Shown: positions 1 through 9,053 of the stretch, in pieces
How positions within the stretch are numbered: position 1 is the first letter of the stretch
Layout: every line of letters starts with the position of its first letter
Virus record (IMG/VR): IMGVR_UViG_3300048672_000578
Span: 1 to 39,395 of that record
Length of the DNA: 39,395 bases
Origin: a virus
Direction: 5' to 3' (one strand)
The notes under the pieces: model-generated
Told to the model about the DNA's origin: nothing
Databases searched by the model: none
What the model saw: only the letters and a program-made list of their open reading frames with translations
Made by a program: the position numbers and the translations under genes

Positions 1-1483
1 CAACATAATTACCATATGTATCATAACCTAATGCTGTAGCAATAGCATTTTTATTAATTTCTTCTTTACCAATTTCTCCTAAATCTGTTCCAATTGAACC
101 AAGTAATTTAGATTTTTGATTTCTATAGTTAGCTTGATTTCTATCATTAATATCTAATTGTGCATTAGATTGATTAATGTTAGCTTGATCTACACCTAAA
201 TTAAATTGTTGACCTGTAGCTGATTGTCCTGCATTAAATTCTCTCATTTTAGCATAAGCATCATTCATACCTCTAATTCTACCAACACCTGCACCAACTA
301 AATTAGCTCTTAATGCTGATTCAGAACCTGCTGTAGCATTAGTTAAACCTGCAACAGTGTTATTCATTTCATTAGAAACATTGTTTTGCATAGACGCTTC
401 ATCCATATATGTAGGTTTAAATCTATTACCTAATCTATCTAATGTAACTCCTTGTGGTTTTTTAAGTTGAGATAGTTGATAAGCATTCATAGCTACTGGT
501 GCATATTTTAAAAATTTACCACCATTTTTATCTAAATAATCAGTTGTTTTATTTAAAAAAGATTTATTATTATTTTGTATAATTGGTTTTGGAATTGAAG
601 CATTTCCTTCAATATCTGTAATATTTGGGAGTTTACTTTCTAAAAATTGATTTGATAAATTTTTTGTAATATTTTCATCAGTTAACGTTCCTTCAAGATA
701 ACCACCTTTATCAAATGTATCTGAAAATTGTGAATTAGCTGTTATTGCATTTTTATTTAATATAGAAGTGTCTGGCTTTTTAAGCAAACCACTTATTGTA
801 TCTATAATAGGTGCTACTAATTGTCCAGACCCTGGTAATAATACATTAGCACCAGCTGCTAAACCTCCTTTTAATGCTCCATTAAAACCACCAGTTAAAG
901 CTCCTCCAACTAAACCAGTTGCACCAGATTCACCAAGTTGTTTTAATTGATCATTTTGTAATAAATTACCACCATCATCATATCTTTTAATAAAACCACC
1001 GTAAGCAGAAGCTTGAGGTTGTTCCATTATTTCTTCTTGTGGATTATTTTGTGGTTGAGTATATTCTTCCATACCTTGTGGTACAGGATTTTGACTAACA
1101 TCAGGCATTTGTTGCATATTCTGCATTATAGCTTGTTGTTTTTGAGCTTCTTCAGCTTTCAACGTTTCTTGAGCGTCTTTTAAACGATTTAAATGTTCTT
1201 TATGAGTAAGTTTGTCAGGATTACTATTTTTATCCTTAAAAGGCTTGTCAATGATTTTAGAAGCGTCTGCAAATGTTTTACCTTTAATTGAATTAGGTAA
1301 ATTAAATTGTTTTACTAAATCTTCATTAATATATAATCTATTTGAATAGATATATTTACCATTTGGAGTTTTAGTTGAGGTTTCCCCTTGTTCTACTGTT
1401 GCATTTGGTCCTTGTGGTATTCCATTAAGTGGTGAGGTTTCGTGTGTACCACCTACGTTGAATTCATTTAATTTATCGTTCAT
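1..1483 (-). CDS. Virion cargo-type structural protein, C-terminus off window
   Basis: Open frame read on the minus strand from ATG 1481-1483 to the left edge without a stop, giving at least 494 residues. The N-terminus contains VGGTHETSPLNGIPQG and a polar segment with TVEQGE. A Gln/Glu-rich helical stretch follows around residues 100-150, then YGGFIKRYDDGG and a Gly/Ala-rich hydrophobic patch. The visible C-terminal half is Asn/Gln-rich. This N-terminal pattern, directly downstream of the muzzle gene, is what I know from crAss-like virion proteins thought to be ejected cargo. The cargo role is inferred from family and position. The start lies 2 nt after the stop of a GIY-YIG gene. Confidence 0.7.
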   Translation of the reverse strand, partial: MNDKLNEFNVGGTHETSPLNGIPQGPNATVEQGETSTKTPNGKYIYSNRLYINEDLVKQFNLPNSIKGKTFADASKIIDKPFKDKNSNPDKLTHKEHLNRLKDAQETLKAEEAQKQQAIMQNMQQMPDVSQNPVPQGMEEYTQPQNNPQEEIMEQPQASAYGGFIKRYDDGGNLLQNDQLKQLGESGATGLVGGALTGGFNGALKGGLAAGANVLLPGSGQLVAPIIDTISGLLKKPDTSILNKNAITANSQFSDTFDKGGYLEGTLTDENITKNLSNQFLESKLPNITDIEGNASIPKPIIQNNNKSFLNKTTDYLDKNGGKFLKYAPVAMNAYQLSQLKKPQGVTLDRLGNRFKPTYMDEASMQNNVSNEMNNTVAGLTNATAGSESALRANLVGAGVGRIRGMNDAYAKMREFNAGQSATGQQFNLGVDQANINQSNAQLDINDRNQANYRNQKSKLLGSIGTDLGEIGKEEINKNAIATALGYDTYGNYV

Positions 1484-1485
1484 TA

Positions 1486-2013
1486 TTATAAATATTTATA
1501 TATTGTTTTATTATTTCTTTTACCATTTAACCATCTTGACATATATTTAGGATTTAAATTGTTCTTATCACAACATTCTGTTAAACTAAAATATATTTCA
1601 TTTGTAATAATATTTATTACTTTTTTAGATTTGTTATTTAATATTCCTTTTTTACCATACATAGGATTGTTTTTACCAGAATTAATTTTTACTAATAATT
1701 TTTTAGTTTCTTCAGAAACAATACGTTTAAGTTCATTAGTGTGTGTAAGATAACAATTTAATCCTTTTTTAGATAATACATCATATAAGTCTTGATAATA
1801 TCTTTCCTTTGTATTTAATTCTTCAATTGTGCATTCTTCAATAAATTCAAATATATGATTTGTTATTCCATATTTTAAAAATGAATTATGTAATCTTATT
1901 TGTTTTTTAGAACCTTTTAAATTTTTATATTTATTTAATCTATTTTTATAATTTATGGTTTGCCCAATATATATTCTATCGTTTGGACTTGTTATTTTGT
2001 AAATTCCTATCAT
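1486..2013 (-). CDS. GIY-YIG homing endonuclease with NUMOD DNA-binding tail
   Basis: A 175-residue free-standing homing endonuclease. The GIY motif is GIYKI (residues 3-7), YIG is in RIYIGQT (13-19), Arg25 fits the conserved catalytic Arg, and Glu70 in KERYYQ fits the metal-binding Glu. After the nuclease, GKNNPMYGKKG is a NUMOD3-type element, and the last 45 residues look like a NUMOD1/helix-turn-helix region. It makes site-specific DNA breaks that promote its own spread and is not needed for virion building. It sits between a terminator and the cargo gene, and shares clear N-terminal identity with the gene at 6652-7047. Confidence 0.9.
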   Translation of the reverse strand: MIGIYKITSPNDRIYIGQTINYKNRLNKYKNLKGSKKQIRLHNSFLKYGITNHIFEFIEECTIEELNTKERYYQDLYDVLSKKGLNCYLTHTNELKRIVSEETKKLLVKINSGKNNPMYGKKGILNNKSKKVINIITNEIYFSLTECCDKNNLNPKYMSRWLNGKRNNKTIYKYL

Positions 2014-2026
2014 ATTTTTTAGTTAT

Positions 2027-2059
2027 AAAAAAAGGAGAAGAAAATTAATCCTTCTCCTT
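2027..2059 (-). terminator. Intrinsic terminator downstream of a promoter
   Basis: A perfect 9-bp stem (2051-2059 with 2032-2040) with a 10-nt loop is followed on the minus strand by seven Ts. It lies between the promoter at 2090-2122 and the GIY-YIG start at 2013, an unusual order that would give a leader RNA of only about 55 nt unless it is read through. Confidence 0.85.
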
Positions 2060-2089
2060 AAAGTTTATTGTGTTATAAGTTTAGATTTA

Positions 2090-2122
2090 CAAATATAATA
2101 AATTTATTTAATATTTCCAAAC
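2090..2122 (-). promoter_or_regulatory. Bacteroidetes-type promoter upstream of HEG/cargo genes
   Basis: Minus-strand TTTGG at 2118-2122 and TATATTTG at 2090-2097, 21 nt apart, match the Bacteroidetes -33/-7 consensus. It lies in the gap after the muzzle stop and would drive the GIY-YIG and cargo genes. Confidence 0.75.
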
Positions 2123-2162
2123 TTTTTATTAAGTATTTTATAATTTATTTTTTAATACTTTA

Positions 2163-5100
2163 TTATACAGTATAGAACACATTTAACGGGTGTAATATAA
2201 ATTTATAATTATTTGTATTATCAAATTGTAATTTAAGTTTAATATAATTTCCTCTAATACGTTCTCTTTTATTTTGTTGTCTAGGAATTAATGCATTCCA
2301 ATCTCTAAACTTACGTCTAAGGTTGTTATTTCTACCTAATATTAGATGTTCTAATGAACTATTTTGATAATCACTATATGCTTGTATGTGTGTTAATGTT
2401 TTATCTGGTTGATCTATATTATTTAAATAACATTCAGATTTAAAATTAATATTATCAAACACGCAGTCTACATCGTATTCAGGGTTTACATTTAAAATAA
2501 TATAAGAAGGATAATATTGCCCAAAGAATTTATTATATTCTCCATCATATTGTTTGTAAATAGATTTAGAATTAGGTTCTACAGCAAGAAAATGATTTCC
2601 TTTACTAAGATATCTAGTTGGTAAATAATCATATCTAGAAACAAATGTTTTTGTATTATCATCAAAATTTAATGTAAATGATTTATTATTTTGTAAAAAA
2701 GTGAAAAATACTTCATTATTTAAATAATCATATCCTGTACATATACCTGAATTAATAATTGGATTATCTCTATTTATATAAGTTTCATCTATATTATTTA
2801 CAAAAAATGTATGCATTCCTTTTAAATCAGATAATTCGTCTACATTTTGTCCTGAACATATTTGAAGATTATTGTTAATACTATCATAAAAATAAAAAGC
2901 TGTTGGTGAATTAATAACACTCCATTTATTTCTAGTACCTAATTCTGTAGATAAATATTTATATCTTTCTAATACATTACCTGTACCTAATTGTACAGCA
3001 ATACCATCAGAACCTTGAACTTGTACACGAGGTTGAACAGATATGCATGCTATCGCATTATCTTGAATAGCATATAATTCATCTTTAAAATTATGTAAAG
3101 AATTAATAGAACCATATTTACCATCAAGTGTCATTACTTCATTTTGTAAAATATCTGTCCAATTATCTATAATTTCACCAGCTACTTTTACCTTACTTGT
3201 AATAATATTAGTATCAAAGTTTTTTACTTTTTTAAATAAATAATTATTATCTCTATTTAATATTAGATTTTGAGTTTGTGAATAAACATAATTATAATTA
3301 TGATAGTCAGCATCTCTAATTTGAAATTTAGAATCCCAATTACCAAAACTAACATCATTTCTATTTTTTAAATCAATAGTTGTTTCAGTTGTATATTCTA
3401 TTATTTCTTCAAATTGTTTAGTACCCTGTTCTTTAACATCAGTTTCTTTTCTAACAATTCTTAAAAATCTAAAATTTTGTACATATGTGTCACCAGGTGA
3501 TTCAATAGTAACAACATTATTAATTATATTTTGATAGTCACCTATTTCTATATAATTTGTTCTTTTTTTATCTTCATAAGTATTACCACCATATATACCA
3601 CCTAAATAAATTTCTTCATTAGATTTTACAAGTTCACCTATTAAACCGTTATTGTCACCATCTAAACCTGAATCATAAAATAAATTTTCTAAAGATTTTC
3701 TATTCCAGTTTTCTACAGTTATATCATTATCACCTGTAACAAACGTAATACATCTATTATTATCACTATTAACACTTACAATTCTTCTACCGTATACACC
3801 ACCATCTGAATAACTACTATCTCCATCAGTTAAACAACTTTGTAACGAATTAGAATATCTATAATTTAAATCATTATTATATGTTGTAAAATCTTGACCT
3901 TTTTCAGTTATTTCAGGAATACCGTATAAATCAAATAATGTATTATTACCTTTATTATAATAATTTGTAAACGTATTAGTATGTATATTTATATCTACAA
4001 TATTACCGTTTGATTGTTTAACTAAACTTGAGGCTCCAGAAACAGACGCACTTATATTTATTGTACATTTATAATTTACTGCTGTATCAATAACAAGAAA
4101 ATAATCATAAGTTTTATCAAATAAAGAAGATGGTGATAAAGTATCATTATGTGTTATATTTTGAACACCTATTACATTTGTTAATTCTGATAAAACATTT
4201 TGTCCATTTTGATCTGAACATATCTTAATAGTATATGGTGTTGATATATTTAAAATATCTGGAAATATAGTATAAGAAATTAAAGAATGATTAACCGTTG
4301 GTGTTAATTTAATACTTATACTATTATTATAATTACTATTATAAATAATACTATTAGACGGATCAGAACCTGAAATTATATTTAATGTATTTGGTATATT
4401 TACTATAATATTTGATGAAAAAATATCAGTAATTAAAATATTACCATATGCTCTATAAAATAAGTTTGTTTCAATTGTATTTGGTTCAGATCCACCAGGA
4501 TGTGCTAAAATACCTTTATCTAAATTATTATAAGCACTACCTATTATATTTTTTCTATAATTAGAATAAAATGGTGAAATACCTGAATATACTTTAGATT
4601 CTGTGTTTATTGAACCATCTGTTAAATTTTCTTCTTTATTCCATGAAGCATTATATACATTTTTTAAAGAACCTTTTATTCTAAGTTTTAAACCAGAAGT
4701 AAGTGAAATGTTTTTATTAAATAATATTTCTGGTGAATACAATTGTATCATTGGATTGAATTGCCAAAACTTACCAGAAGCATCACTATCTCCATAATAA
4801 GGAGATGTTACTTCATTTGCTGGATTTGGACCACCACCAACATGTACTAAATTTTCTAAATGTTCACATCTTTTTAAAGGTTGTGTGTTACCATATAAAA
4901 ATGTTTCATTACAATTTCTTAAAAGAATATTTGGTAATTTTGGATTCTCCTTACTAAATTGCTTTACATCTGAAGTTGAATAAGACTCAATATTAGATTT
5001 ATGATTAAACATCATAGTACTTAATATACCATTAGAAACAATTGTTCTATCATTAAGAGTTCTTTCTGCTATTAATACTTTATAACCAATAGGTATATCA

Positions 5101-6659
5101 TAATCAGAAGTAAAATTAGAACTATTATTTAACCATATATAAAATTCAGGCTTTAACGTGATTTTAAATGTATTATAATTACCTTCAAGATTACCATCTA
5201 AAGATCTAAAATCTGCAATCCAATACGGTGTTGTTTTCTGACCATATTTGTTATAAAATTGTATTGCTGTTCTATATATTTCTTGATCTTTAAAATATGT
5301 TGCATTTTTATCATAAACAGTAGATTGTGTTAATTCATATTTAATATATTTACCTTCACCACCATTTGTTATACCATCATATTGATATTTATAAACATCA
5401 TGATTTAAATTAATTGAATCATTTTTATAATTATATTCATTTGTAAAAACATCTGTTATTAATTCTTCATGTCCTGTAATACCGTTAATATTTGGAGTAA
5501 TATCACCTATTTTAAATATTTTTATATTGTCATAAATTTTACAAATTTGAGATGAATCAAAACTATATGCTCTAAAATCTTTATTTACTTCAAAATTTAT
5601 TTCTTTATAATTAGAATAAAATAATCTATTAAATTTAGAATTTATATGTTTTGGTATAATTATATCTGAACCTAAAAATAAAAATTCTTCTAATGATAAT
5701 GTTGATATAATTGAACCATCATCAAATATTTCTAAATTACCAGATGTTGGTATTTCTCTATCATCTATTAAAGATATAGAAGGTTGTTCATTATAAGAAG
5801 TATATTTAATAGCATAAGTTCTTATGTTTGTCCATGTTTTATCAATATCTTTAATATAAATAACAGGAACTGTTGTTACTTTTTCATTAACATTTCCTCC
5901 ACCTAATGTACCATTTGTTAGTGATACCATTTCACTAAATGGTGATAGTTTTGTTTGTGATGAATTTAATCTATATAAATTATATACATATTGTATTCTA
6001 CCAGCTGTGTGTGTACCACCAGTTGTTAATTTTAATATAGATGGTTGATTTAAATCATAAGTACCAACAGTGTTTATAACATTTGAAGGTAAATCTATTA
6101 AATTTTCATAATCACCATTATTTAATGAATGATTTATATTAATAAATCTCATTTGATATTTAGAATCAACCCAATATACCTTATCTATTTTTTCATTTTC
6201 AAAATTATTTAAAACTTGTATTGGATTATTTGTACTAAATCCCAAGTTTCTTAAATATAACAATCTTATAGAAAAATTATTATAATTTATTCTCCATATA
6301 CAATCAAATCCATGATTATCTGTAGAAAAAATAACAAAACCATCTCTAATGTTTGTGTGACCTATAATTATTTGTTCCTGACTTTGTGATATAGATGAGT
6401 ATTGATTATTTATTTCATTATTTTCATAATTTAAATAATTATCATTATAATTAATTTCTTTATTAGGATAATTGATTATAGGTGTAGGTATTGTTAATAT
6501 TAAACTATTTCCTTTCTCATTAGTTACAGAACCTGTACTTTGAGTATCAGTAGCAACAATTCGTATGTTTCTACCTTCAAAATAAAAATCATTATTAAAT
6601 TGTGACTGTGCTACGTCTTGCATCATCCCTTTAAAAGAATGTTTTATAGATTTATTCAT
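2163..6659 (-). CDS. Muzzle (tail stem) protein of crAss-like phage
   Basis: A giant virion protein of 1498 residues, by far the largest gene here. It begins MNKSIKHSFKGMMQDVAQSQ, then FEGRNIRI and NEKGN, a start typical of the crAss-like muzzle/stem protein that forms the distal tube of the short tail. The rest is Asn/Tyr/Ser-rich with beta-type composition, and the last about 60 residues are Arg/Lys-rich. I chose ATG 6657-6659 because an upstream alternative (6692) would add 11 residues lying wholly inside the preceding GIY-YIG gene, and because family members start at this methionine. It overlaps that endonuclease by 8 nt. Function is from family knowledge and from its place between a ring protein and the cargo gene. 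Confidence 0.85.
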   Translation of the reverse strand: MNKSIKHSFKGMMQDVAQSQFNNDFYFEGRNIRIVATDTQSTGSVTNEKGNSLILTIPTPIINYPNKEINYNDNYLNYENNEINNQYSSISQSQEQIIIGHTNIRDGFVIFSTDNHGFDCIWRINYNNFSIRLLYLRNLGFSTNNPIQVLNNFENEKIDKVYWVDSKYQMRFININHSLNNGDYENLIDLPSNVINTVGTYDLNQPSILKLTTGGTHTAGRIQYVYNLYRLNSSQTKLSPFSEMVSLTNGTLGGGNVNEKVTTVPVIYIKDIDKTWTNIRTYAIKYTSYNEQPSISLIDDREIPTSGNLEIFDDGSIISTLSLEEFLFLGSDIIIPKHINSKFNRLFYSNYKEINFEVNKDFRAYSFDSSQICKIYDNIKIFKIGDITPNINGITGHEELITDVFTNEYNYKNDSINLNHDVYKYQYDGITNGGEGKYIKYELTQSTVYDKNATYFKDQEIYRTAIQFYNKYGQKTTPYWIADFRSLDGNLEGNYNTFKITLKPEFYIWLNNSSNFTSDYDIPIGYKVLIAERTLNDRTIVSNGILSTMMFNHKSNIESYSTSDVKQFSKENPKLPNILLRNCNETFLYGNTQPLKRCEHLENLVHVGGGPNPANEVTSPYYGDSDASGKFWQFNPMIQLYSPEILFNKNISLTSGLKLRIKGSLKNVYNASWNKEENLTDGSINTESKVYSGISPFYSNYRKNIIGSAYNNLDKGILAHPGGSEPNTIETNLFYRAYGNILITDIFSSNIIVNIPNTLNIISGSDPSNSIIYNSNYNNSISIKLTPTVNHSLISYTIFPDILNISTPYTIKICSDQNGQNVLSELTNVIGVQNITHNDTLSPSSLFDKTYDYFLVIDTAVNYKCTINISASVSGASSLVKQSNGNIVDINIHTNTFTNYYNKGNNTLFDLYGIPEITEKGQDFTTYNNDLNYRYSNSLQSCLTDGDSSYSDGGVYGRRIVSVNSDNNRCITFVTGDNDITVENWNRKSLENLFYDSGLDGDNNGLIGELVKSNEEIYLGGIYGGNTYEDKKRTNYIEIGDYQNIINNVVTIESPGDTYVQNFRFLRIVRKETDVKEQGTKQFEEIIEYTTETTIDLKNRNDVSFGNWDSKFQIRDADYHNYNYVYSQTQNLILNRDNNYLFKKVKNFDTNIITSKVKVAGEIIDNWTDILQNEVMTLDGKYGSINSLHNFKDELYAIQDNAIACISVQPRVQVQGSDGIAVQLGTGNVLERYKYLSTELGTRNKWSVINSPTAFYFYDSINNNLQICSGQNVDELSDLKGMHTFFVNNIDETYINRDNPIINSGICTGYDYLNNEVFFTFLQNNKSFTLNFDDNTKTFVSRYDYLPTRYLSKGNHFLAVEPNSKSIYKQYDGEYNKFFGQYYPSYIILNVNPEYDVDCVFDNINFKSECYLNNIDQPDKTLTHIQAYSDYQNSSLEHLILGRNNNLRRKFRDWNALIPRQQNKRERIRGNYIKLKLQFDNTNNYKFILHPLNVFYTV

Positions 6660-7047
6660 AATATGTAAATGATGTTTTATTTGAATTACCAATTTTTAAT
6701 TTTGTTTCTTCAGATAATCTACCAGATTTATCATTTGTATTTGTAAATTTACAATTTAAACCGTTTAATCCGACACAATTAAAAAATTCCTGATAATAAC
6801 GTTCTTTATTGTTAAGTTCTTCTATTTTACATAATTCAATTATTTCAAATATATGATTTTTTATACCATATTTATTAATAGAATTAAATAATTTTTTTTG
6901 ATTTATATATTTTGTTTTATCTGTGAAATAATTTTTAAATCTTTTATCTATATTAACTGATTGTCCAACATATATTTTATTACTAGGACTTGTTATTTTA
7001 TATATTCCTATTTTACTTTCCATCTTCAAAATGTCTAAGTTATTCAT
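6652..7047 (-). CDS. GIY-YIG homing endonuclease, short form
   Basis: A 131-residue protein with GIY in IGIYKI, YIG-type IYVGQS, and the conserved Glu in KERYYQ. It is closely related to the protein at 1486-2013 but stops soon after SEETKLKIGNSN, where the relative continues into NUMOD DNA-binding elements. The nuclease domain looks complete while the specificity tail is largely missing. Its stop codon is embedded in the muzzle start (TATTATGAATAA), suggesting that insertion or trimming preserved the neighbour's ATG. Nuclease activity is likely; targeting ability is uncertain. Confidence 0.85.
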   Translation of the reverse strand: MNNLDILKMESKIGIYKITSPSNKIYVGQSVNIDKRFKNYFTDKTKYINQKKLFNSINKYGIKNHIFEIIELCKIEELNNKERYYQEFFNCVGLNGLNCKFTNTNDKSGRLSEETKLKIGNSNKTSFTYYE

Positions 7048-7802
7048 TATCTAAATTTTCTAATTCTTTCTTTTTCACCCATCTTTTTATAAAAGTTTTG
7101 ATGAGCTGTAGTGTTAATAATTAATCTATTAATAGAATTCATTACTGATTCCATCATATCTTCATTTGGCATTTGCATTGAATTATAAGCAGAAGGTATA
7201 TAAAAATATCTTTTTTGTTGAATATATTCAAATGCTTTATCTGTTATTTTACCCATCATCCATAAAGGTTCTAAGTATCTACTTAATATATAATATTCAA
7301 TACCTATTAATACTTTTTCATTGTCAGGTATTAACGGATATCCGTCTTCATCTAAACTTAAACCCTGATATGCTATTTCAACACAACCTGTTCTCATTGA
7401 TGCAAATAAAATACCTCTTTGAATTTTATAAGTAAATTCAGATCTTCTATGGTTACCTCTTAAATCAAATTCAGTATCTTGTTCATTTGAATATTCATTT
7501 GGATCAAAATGATAAGCATTTGTAGCTTCTCTCATTGCAATAAAATTACCTTTTTGACCATCTTCATCTGAATCTAAATATCTAACACCGTCCATTTTAA
7601 TTATATCACAAGGAAGTTCCATTTTATGCATTTGTAAATTTCCTGTAAATAATTTTTTTTCATATGCTGTCGGGGCTCCTAAAAGTCTTATAAATTCTAA
7701 AGCATATTCAGCAGCTTCTTCATATGTCAATTCAGCAGCTAATGGATTTTTTAAAACTTTCCATAATACAGTGCCTAGTGACTTGTAATTTCCATTTATC
7801 AT
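7047..7802 (-). CDS. Tail ring/adaptor protein next to muzzle (ring 1-like)
   Basis: 251 residues. The N-terminal part is helical (TYEEAAEYALEFIRLLGAP), a pattern resembling P22 gp4/T7 gp11-type connector proteins. The central part is beta-rich, with MELPCDIIKMDGVRYLD. A helical C-terminus contains a long segment from YEYI-like residues to the basic end RIRKFR. In crAss-like phages the gene just before the muzzle encodes a ring protein of the tail barrel, and this gene fits in size and position. It ends at the first base of the GIY-YIG start codon and starts 1 nt after its upstream neighbour. The ring-1 assignment is inference. Confidence 0.6.
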   Translation of the reverse strand: MINGNYKSLGTVLWKVLKNPLAAELTYEEAAEYALEFIRLLGAPTAYEKKLFTGNLQMHKMELPCDIIKMDGVRYLDSDEDGQKGNFIAMREATNAYHFDPNEYSNEQDTEFDLRGNHRRSEFTYKIQRGILFASMRTGCVEIAYQGLSLDEDGYPLIPDNEKVLIGIEYYILSRYLEPLWMMGKITDKAFEYIQQKRYFYIPSAYNSMQMPNEDMMESVMNSINRLIINTTAHQNFYKKMGEKERIRKFR

Positions 7803-7803
7803 T

Positions 7804-8322
7804 TTAATATAGTAAAAAAGTATCGTATCTATCTTTTGTTTCGTCTTTTATTCTTGCAGATAATAATCTTTGAAATTTTCTTCCAGATTCAAAATTATAA
7901 AATTTCTTATTAATAAAAGGATGTATATGTTTTTTAAAATAAATTCTAAAAACATATTTAGAAGTGTGATTATTATTATATCTAACTAATAATTTTTTTT
8001 CTCTAGATTCATCATCTTCACTCCATAATTTATTTGTAGCTACCCAATCAACTGGTGTAGGATTATATAGTTTTCCATTAACTATTTTAGGAACTCTTTT
8101 ATCTTTTTTAATAGATAAACTAGCACCCAAATAAGGTAATATATATTCAAAGTTATCTTCTATAATTAAATCTCTTAATTCTTCATTAAAATCAGATATA
8201 ATATTAGAATATGTTGATTTATCTATACTTATTTCTGAATCTTTTTTAAAAAATTTAAAATAATCATTTATACCATAATGTGATTTTATTTTACCACTTG
8301 TTCTAGGCTTTTTAATTATCAT
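7804..8322 (-). CDS. Conserved crAss-like tail assembly/ring-region protein
   Basis: 172 residues, basic and rich in aromatics. Features include an N-terminal KKPRTSGKIKSHYGINDYFKFFKK, a central EELRDLIIEDNFEYILPYLGASLSIKK helical region, and a C-terminal FESGRKFQRLLSARIKD. It overlaps the upstream gene by 11 nt and is followed 1 nt later by the ring-1-like gene, so it is translated with the tail-barrel proteins. No catalytic motif is visible. I associate it with the tail module by position only. Confidence 0.5.
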   Translation of the reverse strand: MIIKKPRTSGKIKSHYGINDYFKFFKKDSEISIDKSTYSNIISDFNEELRDLIIEDNFEYILPYLGASLSIKKDKRVPKIVNGKLYNPTPVDWVATNKLWSEDDESREKKLLVRYNNNHTSKYVFRIYFKKHIHPFINKKFYNFESGRKFQRLLSARIKDETKDRYDTFLLY

Positions 8323-8998
8323 TGTTTGAATCGTTTTCTTTATCTTCTGGTTTTGAAAGTTCTAAAGTTAAATCTTTAATTATTTCATTTTTAATTAAAT
8401 CAATATAATGAGGTTGTATTGGATAATTTGTAGTACTTTCATTAAAACAAGGTGTTGAATCATTACAATTACAACAAGTTGTATAGTTTTTTAATTCTAA
8501 AGGATCTTCAAATACACCTGTTATTGTAATACATTCAAGTAGATTTAAACTATCTTCATTACTTAATAAGTAAATATATCTATCATTATCTAAAAATGAA
8601 AATATAGCATTACTAAATGGAGAATTTTTACTATATATTGCTTTAGCTTTAGTTGTAAAATTAAAAGGTATACCTATTCTTTTTGTAGATTTTACACTTG
8701 TTATTGCAGACTTAATATGTAATTCTAAAGGTTGAGGTATTGGTTTTTTAGTTCTTAATATTGTTTCACAATTATAATCTATATCACATTCATTAATACT
8801 TACTCTTTCTAAACCTAAACATAACGTTTGTGTTACAGATTGATCTGTAGTTCTTTGATAATTATTTAAATCTTGTCTTAAATATTTAGCTCTTTTTATA
8901 TTATATAAATAAATAATATATCTATTATCTATTTCTGAATCATCAGCATATTGCTTTAATGATTCTCTTACATCGTATATAATTTTATCTAGTGTCAT
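8312..8998 (-). CDS. Conserved crAss-like tail ring-region protein
   Basis: 228 residues from ATG 8996-8998 (MTLDKIIYDVRESL). A longer frame using TTG at 9028 would begin inside the terminator hairpin at 9010-9044 and is rejected. The N-terminal helices (DSEIDNRYIIYLYNIKRAKYLRQDL) are typical of phage connector proteins. A beta-rich middle follows, then a Cys cluster (TTCCNCNDSTPCF) near residue 185 and an acidic Asn/Asp-rich tail. The likely role is a tail-barrel ring or connector, inferred from position. The Cys cluster could bind a metal, but spacing does not match a clear zinc finger. Confidence 0.5.
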   Translation of the reverse strand: MTLDKIIYDVRESLKQYADDSEIDNRYIIYLYNIKRAKYLRQDLNNYQRTTDQSVTQTLCLGLERVSINECDIDYNCETILRTKKPIPQPLELHIKSAITSVKSTKRIGIPFNFTTKAKAIYSKNSPFSNAIFSFLDNDRYIYLLSNEDSLNLLECITITGVFEDPLELKNYTTCCNCNDSTPCFNESTTNYPIQPHYIDLIKNEIIKDLTLELSKPEDKENDSNNDN

Positions 8999-9009
8999 TT
9001 TTGTTGTAT

Positions 9010-9044
9010 AAAAAAAGCTTCTCAACAATGAGTCAAGAAGCTTT
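9010..9044 (-). terminator. Intrinsic terminator after exonuclease gene
   Basis: A 13-bp stem on the minus strand (9032-9044 with 9014-9026, two G-U pairs) with a short loop, followed by a run of Ts. It lies between the exonuclease stop (9054) and the next start (8998). There is no promoter between it and that start, so downstream tail genes need read-through. Confidence 0.8.
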
Positions 9045-9053
9045 CGTTAATAT

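Noticed and set aside
768-950. Plus-strand frame inside the left-end gene
   Set aside because: It lies opposite the minus-strand cargo gene and its Pro/Ala-rich content is the reverse of that gene's Gly-rich segment.
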